Source: Phyllobacterium zundukense (GTDB lineage Bacteria; Pseudomonadota; Alphaproteobacteria; Rhizobiales; Rhizobiaceae). Taken from it: a stretch of 64,000 nt of DNA. The translations under genes were made by a program, and so were the position numbers. Below are positions 1 through 9,697 of the stretch, piece by piece (the first letter of the stretch is position 1; every line of letters starts with the position of its first letter). The notes below the pieces were generated by a model. The model saw only the letters and a list, made by a program, of their open reading frames with translations, was not told the origin of the DNA and did not search any database. Location of the stretch: assembly GCF_002764115.1 (NCBI RefSeq), contig NZ_CP017940.1:3012501-3076500 (forward strand). The letters are read 5' to 3'.

Positions 1-949
1 GCGACAGGCGCACCCTGCCCGTTGCGCTGAGTTTCGCGCAGAGAATGTCACGCGCCTTGTGGGCGCGCTCTACCTGCATGCGAATGAAGTCGTCGCCCTG
101 CTCAAGTGCAGCGACGGCACCGCGTTGCATGAACTGCGCAACACCGGATGTCGAATACTGGATCAGATTTTCCATCGTCTTGCCGAGCGATGGATGCACG
201 ACCAACCAGCCAACGCGCCAGCCCGTCATTGCCCAGTTCTTCGAAAAACTGTTGACGAAGATAATGCGGTCGTCAGTATCCATGACATCAAGGAAAGATG
301 GCGCGCGGCGTGCACCATAGTAAAAATGCGCGTAGATTTCATCGGCGATGATCCACAGCCCATGGTGACGGGCGATGGCGAGGATTTCCCTGAGCGTATC
401 GATATCGGCAGTCCAGCCGGATGGATTGGACGGCGTGTTGATGAACAGTGCCTTTGTCCTTGGCGTGATGGCGTCACGTATTTTCTGCGGATCGAGGCCC
501 CAGCCGTTACCGGTAAAATCCTGTGTGACCGGGATTGGCGTTGCCCCGGCAATACCGGCGGCTGCGGCGAAATTCGGCCAGGCGGGCGAGATATAGACAA
601 CCTCATCTCCCGCTCCTGCGGTCGCCTGGATGGCCAACTGGATCGCCTGCATGCCTGAACCCGTGACATAGAAATGCTCGACAGGCAGGTCGGCGTTGAA
701 GTGGCGCTTGTAATAATCCGCAAGGGCCTGGCGCAGTTCGGGGATACCGGCCTGCCACGTGTAGAACGTCTCGCCATTGGCAAGACCATCGCTTGCCGCG
801 TCACGGATAAAGTCAGGTGTCGGAAGATCGCCCTCACCCGCCCAGAGCGGAATCACCCCGTCCTGACGCCGGCCGTGATTCATAACGGCAACAATGCCGC
901 TTTCCGGCGCGACAGCAGCTTCATGGCGTAAATGCTCGATAAGGCCCAT
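1..949 (-). CDS. PLP-dependent aminotransferase, class I/II (3' end outside window)
   Basis: The frame is open from an ATG at 949 to base 1, giving about 316 residues; the C-terminus lies beyond the window edge. Fold-type I aminotransferase landmarks are in order: a cofactor-phosphate turn (GSGMQAIQ, near residue 98), NTPSNPSG, the pyridine-contacting Asp in ADEIYAHF, and the Schiff-base lysine near residue 237 in SFSKNWAMTGWR. The MTGWR signature is typical of aspartate/aromatic-type class I enzymes, but the amino donor cannot be told. A purine-rich GGAGAAAA stretch precedes the ATG. It runs in the same direction as mscL but is separated from it by that gene's terminator. Confidence 0.9.
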   Translation of the reverse strand, partial: MGLIEHLRHEAAVAPESGIVAVMNHGRRQDGVIPLWAGEGDLPTPDFIRDAASDGLANGETFYTWQAGIPELRQALADYYKRHFNADLPVEHFYVTGSGMQAIQLAIQATAGAGDEVVYISPAWPNFAAAAGIAGATPIPVTQDFTGNGWGLDPQKIRDAITPRTKALFINTPSNPSGWTADIDTLREILAIARHHGLWIIADEIYAHFYYGARRAPSFLDVMDTDDRIIFVNSFSKNWAMTGWRVGWLVVHPSLGKTMENLIQYSTSGVAQFMQRGAVAALEQGDDFIRMQVERAHKARDILCAKLSATGRVRLS

Positions 950-1075
950 TCGATTTTCTCCACTGGCTTTCGTGGCAGACCTATCGCAACAGACCCGGTT
1001 TGGCACGCATATATTTGTGATGTTCCCATCAGTGGAAATGATGGGCTGCTGACAAATAACTGACAGAGATTCATA

Positions 1076-1106
1076 CAAAAACCCCGACGCAAGACCGGGT
1101 TTTTTG
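1076..1106 (-). terminator. Intrinsic terminator of mscL, probably bidirectional
   Basis: An inverted repeat of the form AAAAACCCC...GGGTTTTTT lies 17 bases past the mscL stop. Read on the minus strand it gives a GC stem followed by a T run. The A/T flanks are symmetrical, so it could stop transcripts from both sides. Confidence 0.75.
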
Positions 1107-1122
1107 CAGCAAAAATTACGGC

Positions 1123-1527
1123 TTAGCGTTTGGCGAGCAGATCGCGGATCTCGGTGAGAAGTATCTCTTCCTTCTTCGGAGCAGGATCGGCAGCAGCTTC
1201 CTTCTTCTTGAAACGGTTCATGGCCTTGACCACCATGAACAAGACCCATGCGATGATGAGGAAGTTGATGAGAAGGGTGATGAAGTTACCATAAGCAATC
1301 GTTGCACCGGCTTCCCTCGCGGCAGTCAATGTTGGAGCGGGCGCACCCGATAGCTGGAAGTACAGGTTGGAAAAATCGATGCCACCTGTCAGCAGACCGA
1401 TGATGGGCATGAAGAGGTCAGCCACAATCGACTCAACCAGTCTGCCAAAGGCACCACCGATGATCACACCGATGGCGAGATCAACCATGTTGCCCTTCAA
1501 GGCAAATTCTTTGAATTCCTTCAGCAT
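1123..1527 (-). CDS. mscL: Large-conductance mechanosensitive channel MscL
   Basis: MscL is a pentameric inner-membrane channel that opens under high membrane tension and releases solutes during osmotic downshock. The 134 aa length is typical. The N-terminal amphipathic helix and TM1 are seen in [20 protein letters not shown], with the glycine-rich pore-lining stretch [14 protein letters not shown]2 follows at about residues 78-100 ([20 protein letters not shown]), then the charged C-terminal helix (MNRFKKKE...[15 protein letters not shown]). It is a single gene with its own terminator. The purine-rich GGAGAG sequence before the ATG fits a ribosome binding site. Confidence 0.97.
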   Translation of the reverse strand: MLKEFKEFALKGNMVDLAIGVIIGGAFGRLVESIVADLFMPIIGLLTGGIDFSNLYFQLSGAPAPTLTAAREAGATIAYGNFITLLINFLIIAWVLFMVVKAMNRFKKKEAAADPAPKKEEILLTEIRDLLAKR

Positions 1528-1750
1528 GATATACCACTCTCCAGTATTCTGTGTTAATGCGAATTATTGTCCTCGGATATGCTGTCCCAAGCACGGCCGG
1601 ACAGTAACAGAAGTTTTGAGAATATTAACTAGAAGTTTGATTGTTCTACCGGTTTTAAGGATTGCATTGGCGACTAGGTTGCAACGCCATTGACGGGAAA
1701 GTCTACTTGAACCGAAGCGATTGACGCCTACTGACGGAAGGTTAAGGCCC

Positions 1751-4700
1751 ATGGCGGGCTTGACTGGAATACCTATCGCACTGTTATACTTCCTGCTGCA
1801 GTATTGGACGATCACATCCGTTGATCGTCAGGCTGAAGCCAAAGCCAATCATTCGCGTCCGCTCGTCTATTCATTGAGTGTCGCAGCGAGCGGCAGTTCG
1901 TGGTTGTACTATGGCTCCACAGGTTATGCCGCGGAAAACGGGATCGAATTTGTCGGACTTTATGTCGGCATTGTTCTGGCCTTCACCCTTGGCTCCCTCT
2001 CTTGCGCAAGATCGTCGACTTGGCGAGGTCGGAAGGCATCAGGTCGATCTCCGATTTTATTGGAGCACGCTATGGCAAGAGTTTTTCGGTCGCCGCGCTG
2101 GTAACACTGATAACAACCATTGGCCTCATTCCCTACATTTCACTGCAGATGACGGCAATCCACTATCTGTCGGAATTTACGATCCGCACAGTAACGGCGC
2201 GCACGGGCACCAACATTTGCTGATTGCGTTACTGGTCGCCTGTATCGGTCTTTTCGCTGTTTCCTACAGTGCAAGGTCGACCCATTTTGCGGAGCGCTAT
2301 GATGGCCTGATCCATGCTCTTGCACTTGGCTCAGTCATCAAATTTGTGGCGTTCCTGCTGGTTGGGGTTTCAACGATCACCTTACTCTTCGGATATCCTA
2401 CAGACATCCTTAATCGTGTCGTGATGCAACAGGCAGAAATTCCGGCACTCCAAAGGAGTATCTCCGTTGGCAATCTCTGCGGGCTGATCCTCATAGGCGC
2501 CTCATCGGTGCTGCTCTTGCCTAGCCAGTTCTATGTGACAGTCGTGGAGAACAAAAGCGACCGAGAGTTGCGCATGGCCCAGTGGTTTATTCCGGTATCC
2601 CTCCTCATTGCGGGGCTGTTTGTCCTTCCGCTTGCGATGGTCGGGCCAATCGTTCTTGCGGACCACTCATCCGCAGATTTCTACTTTCTGTCACTGCCGC
2701 TTCATGCAGGACAATATTGGCTCGGAATCATTGCTTTGCCGGCGGATTGTCGGCGGCTACCACAATGGTGGTTTTTCCGTCCATCCTGCTGTCGATCATG
2801 ATTTCAAACGATCTTCTTTTACCTGTGCTGCTAAAGCGGGCGGCCACGATCTCGCCAGGGGAATCAAGGGATTTTACCAGGACAATTCCCAATCTGAGGC
2901 GCGCCGCGGTCATAGGAATTCTTCTAACGGCCTTTGCCTACCAGTTGACAATCTATGGGCATGTGGATTTTGCCGGATTGGCGCTCATTTCCGCGATCGC
3001 CATGATGCAGCTTCTTCCGCCATTTCTCGGTGGACTAATCTGGCGCAGCGGCACCGTGAGGGGGGCACGCTGGGGCATGCTCAGCGGCTTCTTTGTCTGG
3101 GTTTACACAATGGCCCTGCCTACCATGCTCGACCGGACCTCACCTCTGCTTACGGATGGTCCATTCGGGTGGCTGGCCCTTAGGCCGCAAGCGCTGTTTG
3201 GCCTGGAGGCCAGCGACTACGTCAATGGACTTGTGTGGAGCCTCTCCGCCAATTTGGCGCTTTTCATCGTCGGCTCGCTTTCACGAAGCGCAACCCCGCT
3301 CGAGCGCATCCAGGCGGCTATTTTCATACCCGAAAATGCAGTATCGCTGAATGTACTCGGGAATCTTCAACCCAGCGTCACGATCGATCAACTGAAAGCG
3401 ACAATATCGAAATATATCGGTGTCGAGCAGACCGATCTTGCGTTCAATTCCTATCACAAGCAGGAAAACATCGTTCTTGAGGGCAGTGATCCTGCCGATT
3501 TCAAGACAGTTCATTTCTCGGAGCAACTCCTGTCCGGTATTGTCGGTTCGCCGTCAGCGCGCATGATCCTTTCACTTGCCATGGGGCCGACGGGCTTGGC
3601 ACAGCGTCAAGCCCAGATATTGCTTGACCACGCCACCGACGCGCTGGCGCAGAACCGCACCCTTTTGCAGACTGCTCTGGATCAGATGGATCAGGGCATC
3701 TGCGTTTTCGATCCACAGTATCGGCTCAGTTGCTGGAACACCCAATTCCGCCTCATCCTTGATCTCCCAAAGGAACTGCAGCGGATGGGTACTCCTCTCA
3801 GCCACATTGCATCCAGTCTCCATGGTCGCGGTGATCTGATGGATTTCACTGCTCAGACCTTCACAGAACAATTCACCAGCTTTGCCGCGCCATGGCGCAT
3901 CAATCTCAAAAGAACCGGCCAGACGATTGAAATTCGTTCGAATTCCATGCCGGACGGTGGCCTCGTGACCACCTTTACCGATGTGACGAGCGCGGTGAAA
4001 GCAGACAATCTCTTGCGCCAGACAAACGAGTCGCTGGAACTGCGCGTACGCGATCGTACAACCGAGCTGACGCTTGCAAACCAGCAATTGGCCAAGGCAC
4101 AACGGCGCGCCGAAGAGGCCAATATTGGCAAGACCCGTTTCCTTGCAGATGCCGGACACGATATTCTTCAGCCCTTGAATGCAGCCCGCCTCTACTCATC
4201 GTCTCTGATGGAACGGCTTGGAGATTCACGCGAGAAGGAACTCGTCAACAATGTCGACTCCTCGCTTGAAGCCGTCGAGGCAATCATCAACGCATTGCTC
4301 GATATTTCGCGATTGGATACAGGTGCGCTGAAGCCCGTCATCTCGGTTTTCCGCCTTGATACGCTGCTGCAACAGATTGCCCGGGATTTCTCGCCCGTAG
4401 CGCAGGAGAAGGGCTTGGAACTGCGTGTTGTCATGAGTTCCGCAGTGGTGATGACCGATCGCAACCTCCTCAGACGCCTCATCCAGAATCTCGTATCGAA
4501 TGCCATCAAATACTGCGGATCGGGCAAGGTTCTGGTGGGGACGCGCCGCCACGGCAAATCGGTCGAATTGCAGGTTTTCGACACCGGAATTGGCATCCCC
4601 CAAGCCAAGCTGGAGTATATTTTTCGAGAGTTTGCCCGGCTTTCGGAGGGAATGAAGGAATCGGACGGGCTTGGGCTTGGTCTTTCCATCGTAGAGCGCA

Positions 4701-5224
4701 TCGCGAAAGTTCTCGATCTGCGCGTCGTCGTCCGTTCGGCAATCGGCAAGGGATCCGTGTTTTCGGTTACCATGCCGGTTTCCAGCACGCCCGCAATGCC
4801 TGCACATGAAGAACAACGGGCAGTACGTCCTTCCAGCGCCCTAACCGGACTGCTGGTCATCTGTATCGACGACAACGAGCAATCTCTTGCCGGTATGCGC
4901 GAACTGCTGACGACATGGGGCTGCGACGTCATGTCCCTGAGTGGTGGCAAAGCCTTGCGAACCTATTGCCTTGAAAACAAACGAGCCCCCGATGTTCTGC
5001 TCGCCGATTACAATCTCGCAGATGAAAACGGCCTTGATCTCATCGGTTTTACCCGTGGCCATTTTGATCATCATATACAAGCAGCCCTGGTCACAGCGGA
5101 CCGCTCGGACCAGGTTCGAGAGCGCGCAAGCGCAGAAGACATCTCCATCATCAACAAGCCGGTTCGTCCGGCAATCTTGCGCGCGCTCCTCTCGCACTTT
5201 CGCCACGCAATGGCCGCCGAATAA
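1751..5224 (+). pseudogene. SSS-type hybrid sensor histidine kinase/response regulator, three frameshifts
   Basis: The ancestral protein is a membrane sensor with an N-terminal sodium:solute-symporter-like domain, a PAS domain, HisKA (H in AGHDILQPLNAARL), HATPase (N box NLVSNAIKY, G boxes DTGIGIP and GLGLGLS) and a C-terminal receiver (DDNEQ; phospho-acceptor D in VLLADYNL). From about 2740 to 5224 the frame is intact. The symporter part is split over three frames. Adding one C to the CCC at 1995-1997, one T to the TTT at 2216-2218 and one T to the TTT at 2735-2737 restores a continuous protein, reading GSPLLRKI, NILLIALL and IIAFAGGLSAAT across the joins. The net loss is three bases. I start at ATG 1751; an in-frame TTG lies at 1721. 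Either the gene is decayed or these are homopolymer read errors. Confidence 0.8.
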
Positions 5225-5244
5225 TTTGCTCTAATGCAGATCAG

Positions 5245-5899
5245 TTAGGAAGCATCGGCGGGCTGCGGGCCTTCCTTGAACCGTGCCAGCCTGATAACCG
5301 CCTGCGTGCGGCTTTCCACGCCGAGCTTGTACAACACAGCCGACACATGCGCTTTGATCGTCGCTTCAGAAACGTTGAGTTCGTGCGCGATCTGCTTGTT
5401 CAGCATCCCGTCCGCCATCATGCCCAGGACCCGTCCCTGTTGCGGCGTCAACTTGCGCATGCACCGAATCAAATCAACCATTTCGGGATCGAGTTCACCT
5501 TCGTCATCTCCGCCCAGGGGAGACCACACGCCTCCGTCCAGAACCGTCTGAACAGCCTGATTGATAACTTCCGGGCTGGCCGATTTCGGAATGAAGCCGG
5601 ATGCGCCAAGCGCCAGAGCGGCGCGGATCGTTACGGGATCGTCTGTAGCGGATAATTGCGATTGGCACCGAGGGCTGCAATGCTCGCAGGCTGATAAGGC
5701 CAGCAAGTCCCCCCACCCCCTGCAAGGACAGATCGAGCAGAACGAGATCGATATCGGTTGAGTCCCGGATCAGCGTTTTTGCGCTTTCCAGATCGCCAAT
5801 CTCGACAATGTCAGCATTCGTCTTCGAGGAGGAAAGCGCCAGTCGCAGCGCCCCTCTGAACAAGGGATGATCATCGACAATAACAAATCTATATTTCAT
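5245..5899 (-). pseudogene. LuxR/NarL-type response regulator, frameshifted
   Basis: The N-terminal receiver domain starts at ATG 5899 (MKYRFVIVDDHPLFRGAL; phospho-acceptor D in LVLLDLSL) and stays in one frame to about 5655. The rest of the receiver and the LuxR helix-turn-helix (LTPQQGRVLGMMADGMLNKQ, then HELNVSEATIKAHV) are in another frame down to 5245. The break is at 5654-5655, where two A (minus strand TT) sit; four would give a continuous AILSATDD. The gene converges on the hybrid kinase with 20 bases between stop codons and is its likely partner. The longer open frame starting at 5929 is less likely because GGA lies suitably ahead of 5899. Confidence 0.8.
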
Positions 5900-6127
5900 A
5901 GTTGAAAAGTCCTTATGTGCTGAAATCACAGCGGTCGTAATCCAAAAGCTCTAATCCTAACGACTAAATCCAATTCGCCTGATATATCAAGAGCAATTTG
6001 GCGCGCGTTAAAGTTTTAAATGGCGTCAAAGGTCCAACCGCTAAGGCTAGCTCATTCATTTGCCTTGGCAAAACCGTATTCCCGAGCGATTATTTGTTGT
6101 GGGGAATATTTTTTGAAAGTGGGATGC

Positions 6128-7078
6128 ATGATTACAAATACTCTTTACCCTGAGAACCAGCCCTATTTGGAACAGATGCTTGAAGTGTCTGAACTGCACA
6201 GCATTCATCTGGAGGAATGCGGCAATCCTGACGGTAAACCCGTAATCATGATCCATGGGGGACCCGGCGGCGGGATCAATCCTATAATGCGGCGCCTACA
6301 CGACCCGGAGCGCTACCGTATCATCCTCTTCGATCAGCGCGGCTGCGGGAAATCAACGCCGCATGCAGAACTGGAGGAAAACACGACCTGGGATCTGGTC
6401 GCCGACATGGAGCGTATTCGCAATCATTTGGGCATCGACAAGTGGCAGGTTTTCGGCGGCTCCTGGGGCTCGACGCTCGGTCTGGCCTACGCACAGACGC
6501 ATCCCGCACAAGTAAGCGAACTGATCCTGCGCGGCATCTTCATGATCCGGCGTTTCGAGATCGAATGGTTCTATTCGAATGGTGCGAGCATCATCTATCC
6601 CGATCGTTTCGAAGCCTATCAGGAGCACATTCCTGAGGAGGAACGCGGCGACATGATTGCCGCCTATTACAAACGCCTGACGGATCCGGATCCCAGTGTC
6701 CGTTTGGCCGCCGCCAAATTATGGGCGCGGTGGGAAGGTTCGGCTCTCTCCCTGCTCCCTGATCCGGCGCGCGAAGAGGCTTTCGCCAGCGATCATTTCG
6801 CCATCGCTTTCGCCCGAATCGAATGTCATTACTTCTATAACAAGGGCTTTTTCGACACCGACGATCAGTTGCTGCGCAACGCACATCTGATCCGCGAGAT
6901 TCCTGGCATCATTGTGCATGGCCGCTACGATATGTGCACGCCTTTGCTTAATGCCTGGCATCTGAAAAAGGTCTGGCCGGAGGCAGATCTGCGCATTGTG
7001 GAAGATGCGGGGCACGCGGTCAGCGAACCCGGCATCGTTCATGAATTGGTCGCTGCGACGAGGCGGTTTGCCGCCTGA
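6128..7078 (+). CDS. pip: Prolyl aminopeptidase (proline iminopeptidase)
   Basis: An alpha/beta hydrolase of peptidase family S33 that removes N-terminal proline from peptides, expected in the cytoplasm. The 316 aa protein starts MITNTLYPENQPYLEQ, as is usual for the family, so ATG 6128 is preferred over an upstream in-frame ATG at 6020. The oxyanion-hole motif HGGPGGG, the DQRGCGKS block, the nucleophile elbow GGSWGSTLGL, the acid in HGRYDMCTP and the His in EDAGHAVSEPG are all present. It is a single gene that ends in a hairpin before the convergent VOC gene. Confidence 0.93.
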   Translation: MITNTLYPENQPYLEQMLEVSELHSIHLEECGNPDGKPVIMIHGGPGGGINPIMRRLHDPERYRIILFDQRGCGKSTPHAELEENTTWDLVADMERIRNHLGIDKWQVFGGSWGSTLGLAYAQTHPAQVSELILRGIFMIRRFEIEWFYSNGASIIYPDRFEAYQEHIPEEERGDMIAAYYKRLTDPDPSVRLAAAKLWARWEGSALSLLPDPAREEAFASDHFAIAFARIECHYFYNKGFFDTDDQLLRNAHLIREIPGIIVHGRYDMCTPLLNAWHLKKVWPEADLRIVEDAGHAVSEPGIVHELVAATRRFAA

Positions 7079-7088
7079 CGTTCGTCTT

Positions 7089-7114
7089 GCAACCGGCCGG
7101 AATTGGCCGGTTGC
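7089..7114. terminator. Hairpin between convergent pip and VOC genes
   Basis: A perfect 10 bp inverted repeat (GCAACCGGCC / GGCCGGTTGC) with a 6 base loop fills the gap between two convergent stop codons. There is no long T run on either side, so it is a probable but not classical bidirectional terminator. Confidence 0.6.
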
Positions 7115-7120
7115 TTCCCC

Positions 7121-7564
7121 CTAAGCCGCCAGATGCTTGCGCTGCGACTTGACAACCCAGAGGTGACCAAACGGATCGGTCAGCACGCCGGCGCGATCAC
7201 CACTGTCCAGCGTTTCGACCTCATTGCGCAAACTGCCGCCTTCGGCGACTGCATGGTGCATCACCCGGTCAACATCGTCCACATGGATATCAAGCATGAC
7301 AGGCGTTGCGCCAATGGCGTGAACCGACCGCGGACCGCCGAGTGAAGCGTCCGCATCGCGCTTGGGATTGGCACCGACAATCATGATCACCGACGCACCC
7401 ATGCGCAATTCGGCAGCAATCAGTTCGCCGTTGTGCAGATAAGGGTAGCCGACAACTTTGGCGCCGAAGACATTTTCATAGAAATCCAGGGCTTTCTGCT
7501 GGTCTCCATGGCGTACAAAAAGCCTTATCGATACCTCTCCAATCAGTGTTGGCACTGCAATCAT
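7121..7564 (-). CDS. VOC family protein (PhnB-like glyoxalase fold)
   Basis: A 147 aa vicinal-oxygen-chelate fold protein. It has the paired beta-alpha-beta-beta-beta pattern, with VSIRLFVRHGDQQKALDFYE at the start and LDIHVDDVDRVMHHAVAEGG in the second half, ending DPFGHLWVV, which resembles the PhnB/YhbE branch. ATG 7564 is chosen because AGGAGCGG lies 5 bases ahead; the upstream extension to 7621 has no family match. Metal ligands and substrate cannot be assigned, and the function is unknown. Confidence 0.82.
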   Translation of the reverse strand: MIAVPTLIGEVSIRLFVRHGDQQKALDFYENVFGAKVVGYPYLHNGELIAAELRMGASVIMIVGANPKRDADASLGGPRSVHAIGATPVMLDIHVDDVDRVMHHAVAEGGSLRNEVETLDSGDRAGVLTDPFGHLWVVKSQRKHLAA

Positions 7565-7688
7565 CTTACCGCTCCTAGAGAAGAATCCCGAGCGACTAAA
7601 GTCTACTAAATTTCCGAACAAATCAAGAACAAACTGCTTGAAACCGAGTCACGCTCCTGCCACTTTCCTGCCATTCAGCAGTCAGCAT

Positions 7689-8129
7689 TCACGTCTTTTG
7701 CGGTGTCGGCTGCTCGGGTTTCGTATCCTTGTTGTCATTACCGAATTCCCTGGCAATTCCCATGAAGCGGCGCATGAATTTCTCCATATAGCTCAGCCCC
7801 TTTTCGAACTCCTCATCCGATGGGAGGGCATCGCGTACAACCGGTGGAATCTTGCCCATGCTTGCCACTGTCTCTTCGAGCTTTGCAACCCGCGTCTTGA
7901 GATCGGCTATGTCCTCTTCGTAGGCGGCTCGTTCCTCAGCGGCAAGCTTGCAGATGAGTTGCCCCGACTTCTCCTGACAGATCGACATCTCGCCGGTCTT
8001 GTTATTCATGCGGACATAGCCATTGTCGGTTTTTTCCAGTGTGTAGGTCGTCGTTTCTTGCGCCATCGCGGCACATGACCACAGGGATGCAGCCGCAAGA
8101 GCAAAGAACAGAGTGCGTGTTCGTGACAT
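7689..8129 (-). CDS. Exported coiled-coil protein of unknown function
   Basis: A 146 aa protein that I do not recognise by name. A signal peptide is clear (MSRTRTLFFALAAASLWSCA, then AMAQE as a likely cleavage site). The mature part has a short N-terminal region with two cysteines, a charged coiled coil around residues 70-100 (EERAAYEEDIADLKTRVAKL) and a hydrophilic Pro/Lys/Gln-rich tail. ATG 8129 has a strong GGAGGT site ahead; the frame also opens upstream to 8159. It is probably periplasmic. It stands alone between the VOC gene and the divergent DUF952-pyrD pair. Confidence 0.75.
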   Translation of the reverse strand: MSRTRTLFFALAAASLWSCAAMAQETTTYTLEKTDNGYVRMNNKTGEMSICQEKSGQLICKLAAEERAAYEEDIADLKTRVAKLEETVASMGKIPPVVRDALPSDEEFEKGLSYMEKFMRRFMGIAREFGNDNKDTKPEQPTPQKT

Positions 8130-8264
8130 GGCTAGACCTCCAACGTTTGCATTTCGCAAGCTTGGCGAAATAATACGCCGAAAATCGGAAATGCGACGAG
8201 ATTTCTGTTACCGGAGCTAGTCTAGCCTTTGCGCATTGCGGATTTACGTCTAGTAAGGGCGCTT

Positions 8265-8612
8265 ATGACCCAACTGATCTACAAGATTGCCCCGCGCGCG
8301 CTTTGGCAGGCTGCCGAAGCGAAGGGGGTGTTTGATGGTGCGCCCATTGACCATGCGGACGGCTGTATCCACTTTTCGACCGCCGCACAGGCTGTGGAGA
8401 CGGCAGCAAAACATTTCGCTGGCCAGAACGACCTCCTGCTCATAGCCGTTGAAGCCGATCGCCTGGGCGATGCGCTCAAATATGAGGTCTCGCGCGGTGG
8501 CGACCTCTTCCCGCATCTTCATGCATCACTGCCGCTCGCAACTGTGCTCTGGGTTAAACCCTTGCCACTCGGCAACGATGGCAAACACGCGTTTCCGGAG
8601 TTGCAGGCATGA
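8265..8612 (+). CDS. DUF952 family protein
   Basis: A 115 aa protein with the DUF952 pattern: IYKIAPRALWQAAEAKGVF, then GCIHFSTAAQAVETAAKHF, then LLLIAVEADRLGDALKYE, and a C-terminal FPHLHASLPLATVLWVKPL. The fold is related to ADP-ribosyl-binding/transferase-like domains, but no activity is established. Its stop overlaps the pyrD start by 4 bases (ATGA), so the two are translationally coupled. AAGGG precedes ATG 8265. Confidence 0.85.
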   Translation: MTQLIYKIAPRALWQAAEAKGVFDGAPIDHADGCIHFSTAAQAVETAAKHFAGQNDLLLIAVEADRLGDALKYEVSRGGDLFPHLHASLPLATVLWVKPLPLGNDGKHAFPELQA

Positions 8613-9697
8613 GCGGATTGTTCCAGTCGATCGGCCGCAAGGTCTTGTTCTCGTTCGATCCAGAGGACGCACATGGGCTTTCTATCAAGGCACTGAAAAC
8701 GGGATTAGTGCCCGCTTGCACACCGCAGAACGACCCGGCATTGCGCGTCACCGTCGCTGGCCTCAGCTTTCCTAACCCGCTGGGCATGGCCGCGGGCTAT
8801 GACAAGAATGCCGAAGTGCCGGACGCGCTACTGAACCTCGGCTTTGGCTTCGCCGAAGTCGGCACGCTGACGCCGCTCGCACAGAGCGGCAATCCGAAAC
8901 CGCGCATTTTCCGCCTTGTCGAGGACAATGCGGTAATCAACCGGCTTGGCTTCAACAATGAAGGCCATGAGCCAGCGTTTCGCCGTCTGACCCACCGGCG
9001 CTCCCATGCAGGGATCGTCGGGGTCAATATCGGTGCCAACAAGGATTCCACTGATCGGGTCGCCGACTATGTGGCTGGTATCCGGAAATTCCACTCGCTG
9101 GCCAGCTATTTCACCGTCAACATCTCCTCTCCCAATACACCGGGGTTGCGTGATCTCCAGGCGCGAGACAGTCTCAAGGAATTGCTGGGCAAGGTGCTCG
9201 AGGCACGCGAGGTACAAGCCGGCGTAAGGCGCCCCGTCTTCCTCAAGATCGCGCCGGACCTGCACGAAGCCAATCTCGACGAGATTGCCGCCGAAATTGC
9301 CCTGCACCCACTGGACGGGTTGATCATTTCCAATACGACGCTGTCACGCAGTGGTCTCAAGAGCACCAGAAACACTAACGAGGCAGGCGGTCTTTCTGGC
9401 GTGCCGCTGTTCGAACGATCGACGATTGTGCTCGCCAAAATGCGCCAGCGCGTTGGTCCCGAACTGCCGCTGATCGGGGTTGGTGGCATCGACAGTGCTG
9501 CGGCTGCAATCACGAAAATTCGCGCTGGCGCGGATCTCGTCCAGCTCTATACGAGCATGATATATCGAGGTCCTGGTTTGGCAGGTGAGATCGTCAAAGG
9601 CCTGTCCGCGGCTCTGAAACGGGATGGCGTCACCACAATCGCAGCATTACGCGATTGCGACATGGCGAGTTGGGCGGGCAGAGCAATTCCTGCTTAA
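8609..9697 (+). CDS. pyrD: Dihydroorotate dehydrogenase (quinone), class 2
   Basis: Catalyses the fourth step of de novo pyrimidine synthesis, oxidising dihydroorotate to orotate with FMN and passing electrons to membrane quinone. At 362 aa it has the class 2 length with an N-terminal membrane-association helix (residues 1-40). FMN-site motifs are NPLGMAAGYDKNAE, EVGTLTP and INRLGFNNEG. The catalytic serine sits in FTVNISSPNTPGLR. NTTLSR and GVGGIDS lie in the C-terminal half. It is coupled to the DUF952 gene and overlaps the convergent MATE gene by 4 bases at the stop codons. Confidence 0.96.
   Translation: MSGLFQSIGRKVLFSFDPEDAHGLSIKALKTGLVPACTPQNDPALRVTVAGLSFPNPLGMAAGYDKNAEVPDALLNLGFGFAEVGTLTPLAQSGNPKPRIFRLVEDNAVINRLGFNNEGHEPAFRRLTHRRSHAGIVGVNIGANKDSTDRVADYVAGIRKFHSLASYFTVNISSPNTPGLRDLQARDSLKELLGKVLEAREVQAGVRRPVFLKIAPDLHEANLDEIAAEIALHPLDGLIISNTTLSRSGLKSTRNTNEAGGLSGVPLFERSTIVLAKMRQRVGPELPLIGVGGIDSAAAAITKIRAGADLVQLYTSMIYRGPGLAGEIVKGLSAALKRDGVTTIAALRDCDMASWAGRAIPA

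Noticed and set aside
4192..4950. Long minus-strand open frames inside the histidine kinase
   Set aside because: They are Ser/Arg-rich shadows of the intact kinase and receiver frame on the plus strand.
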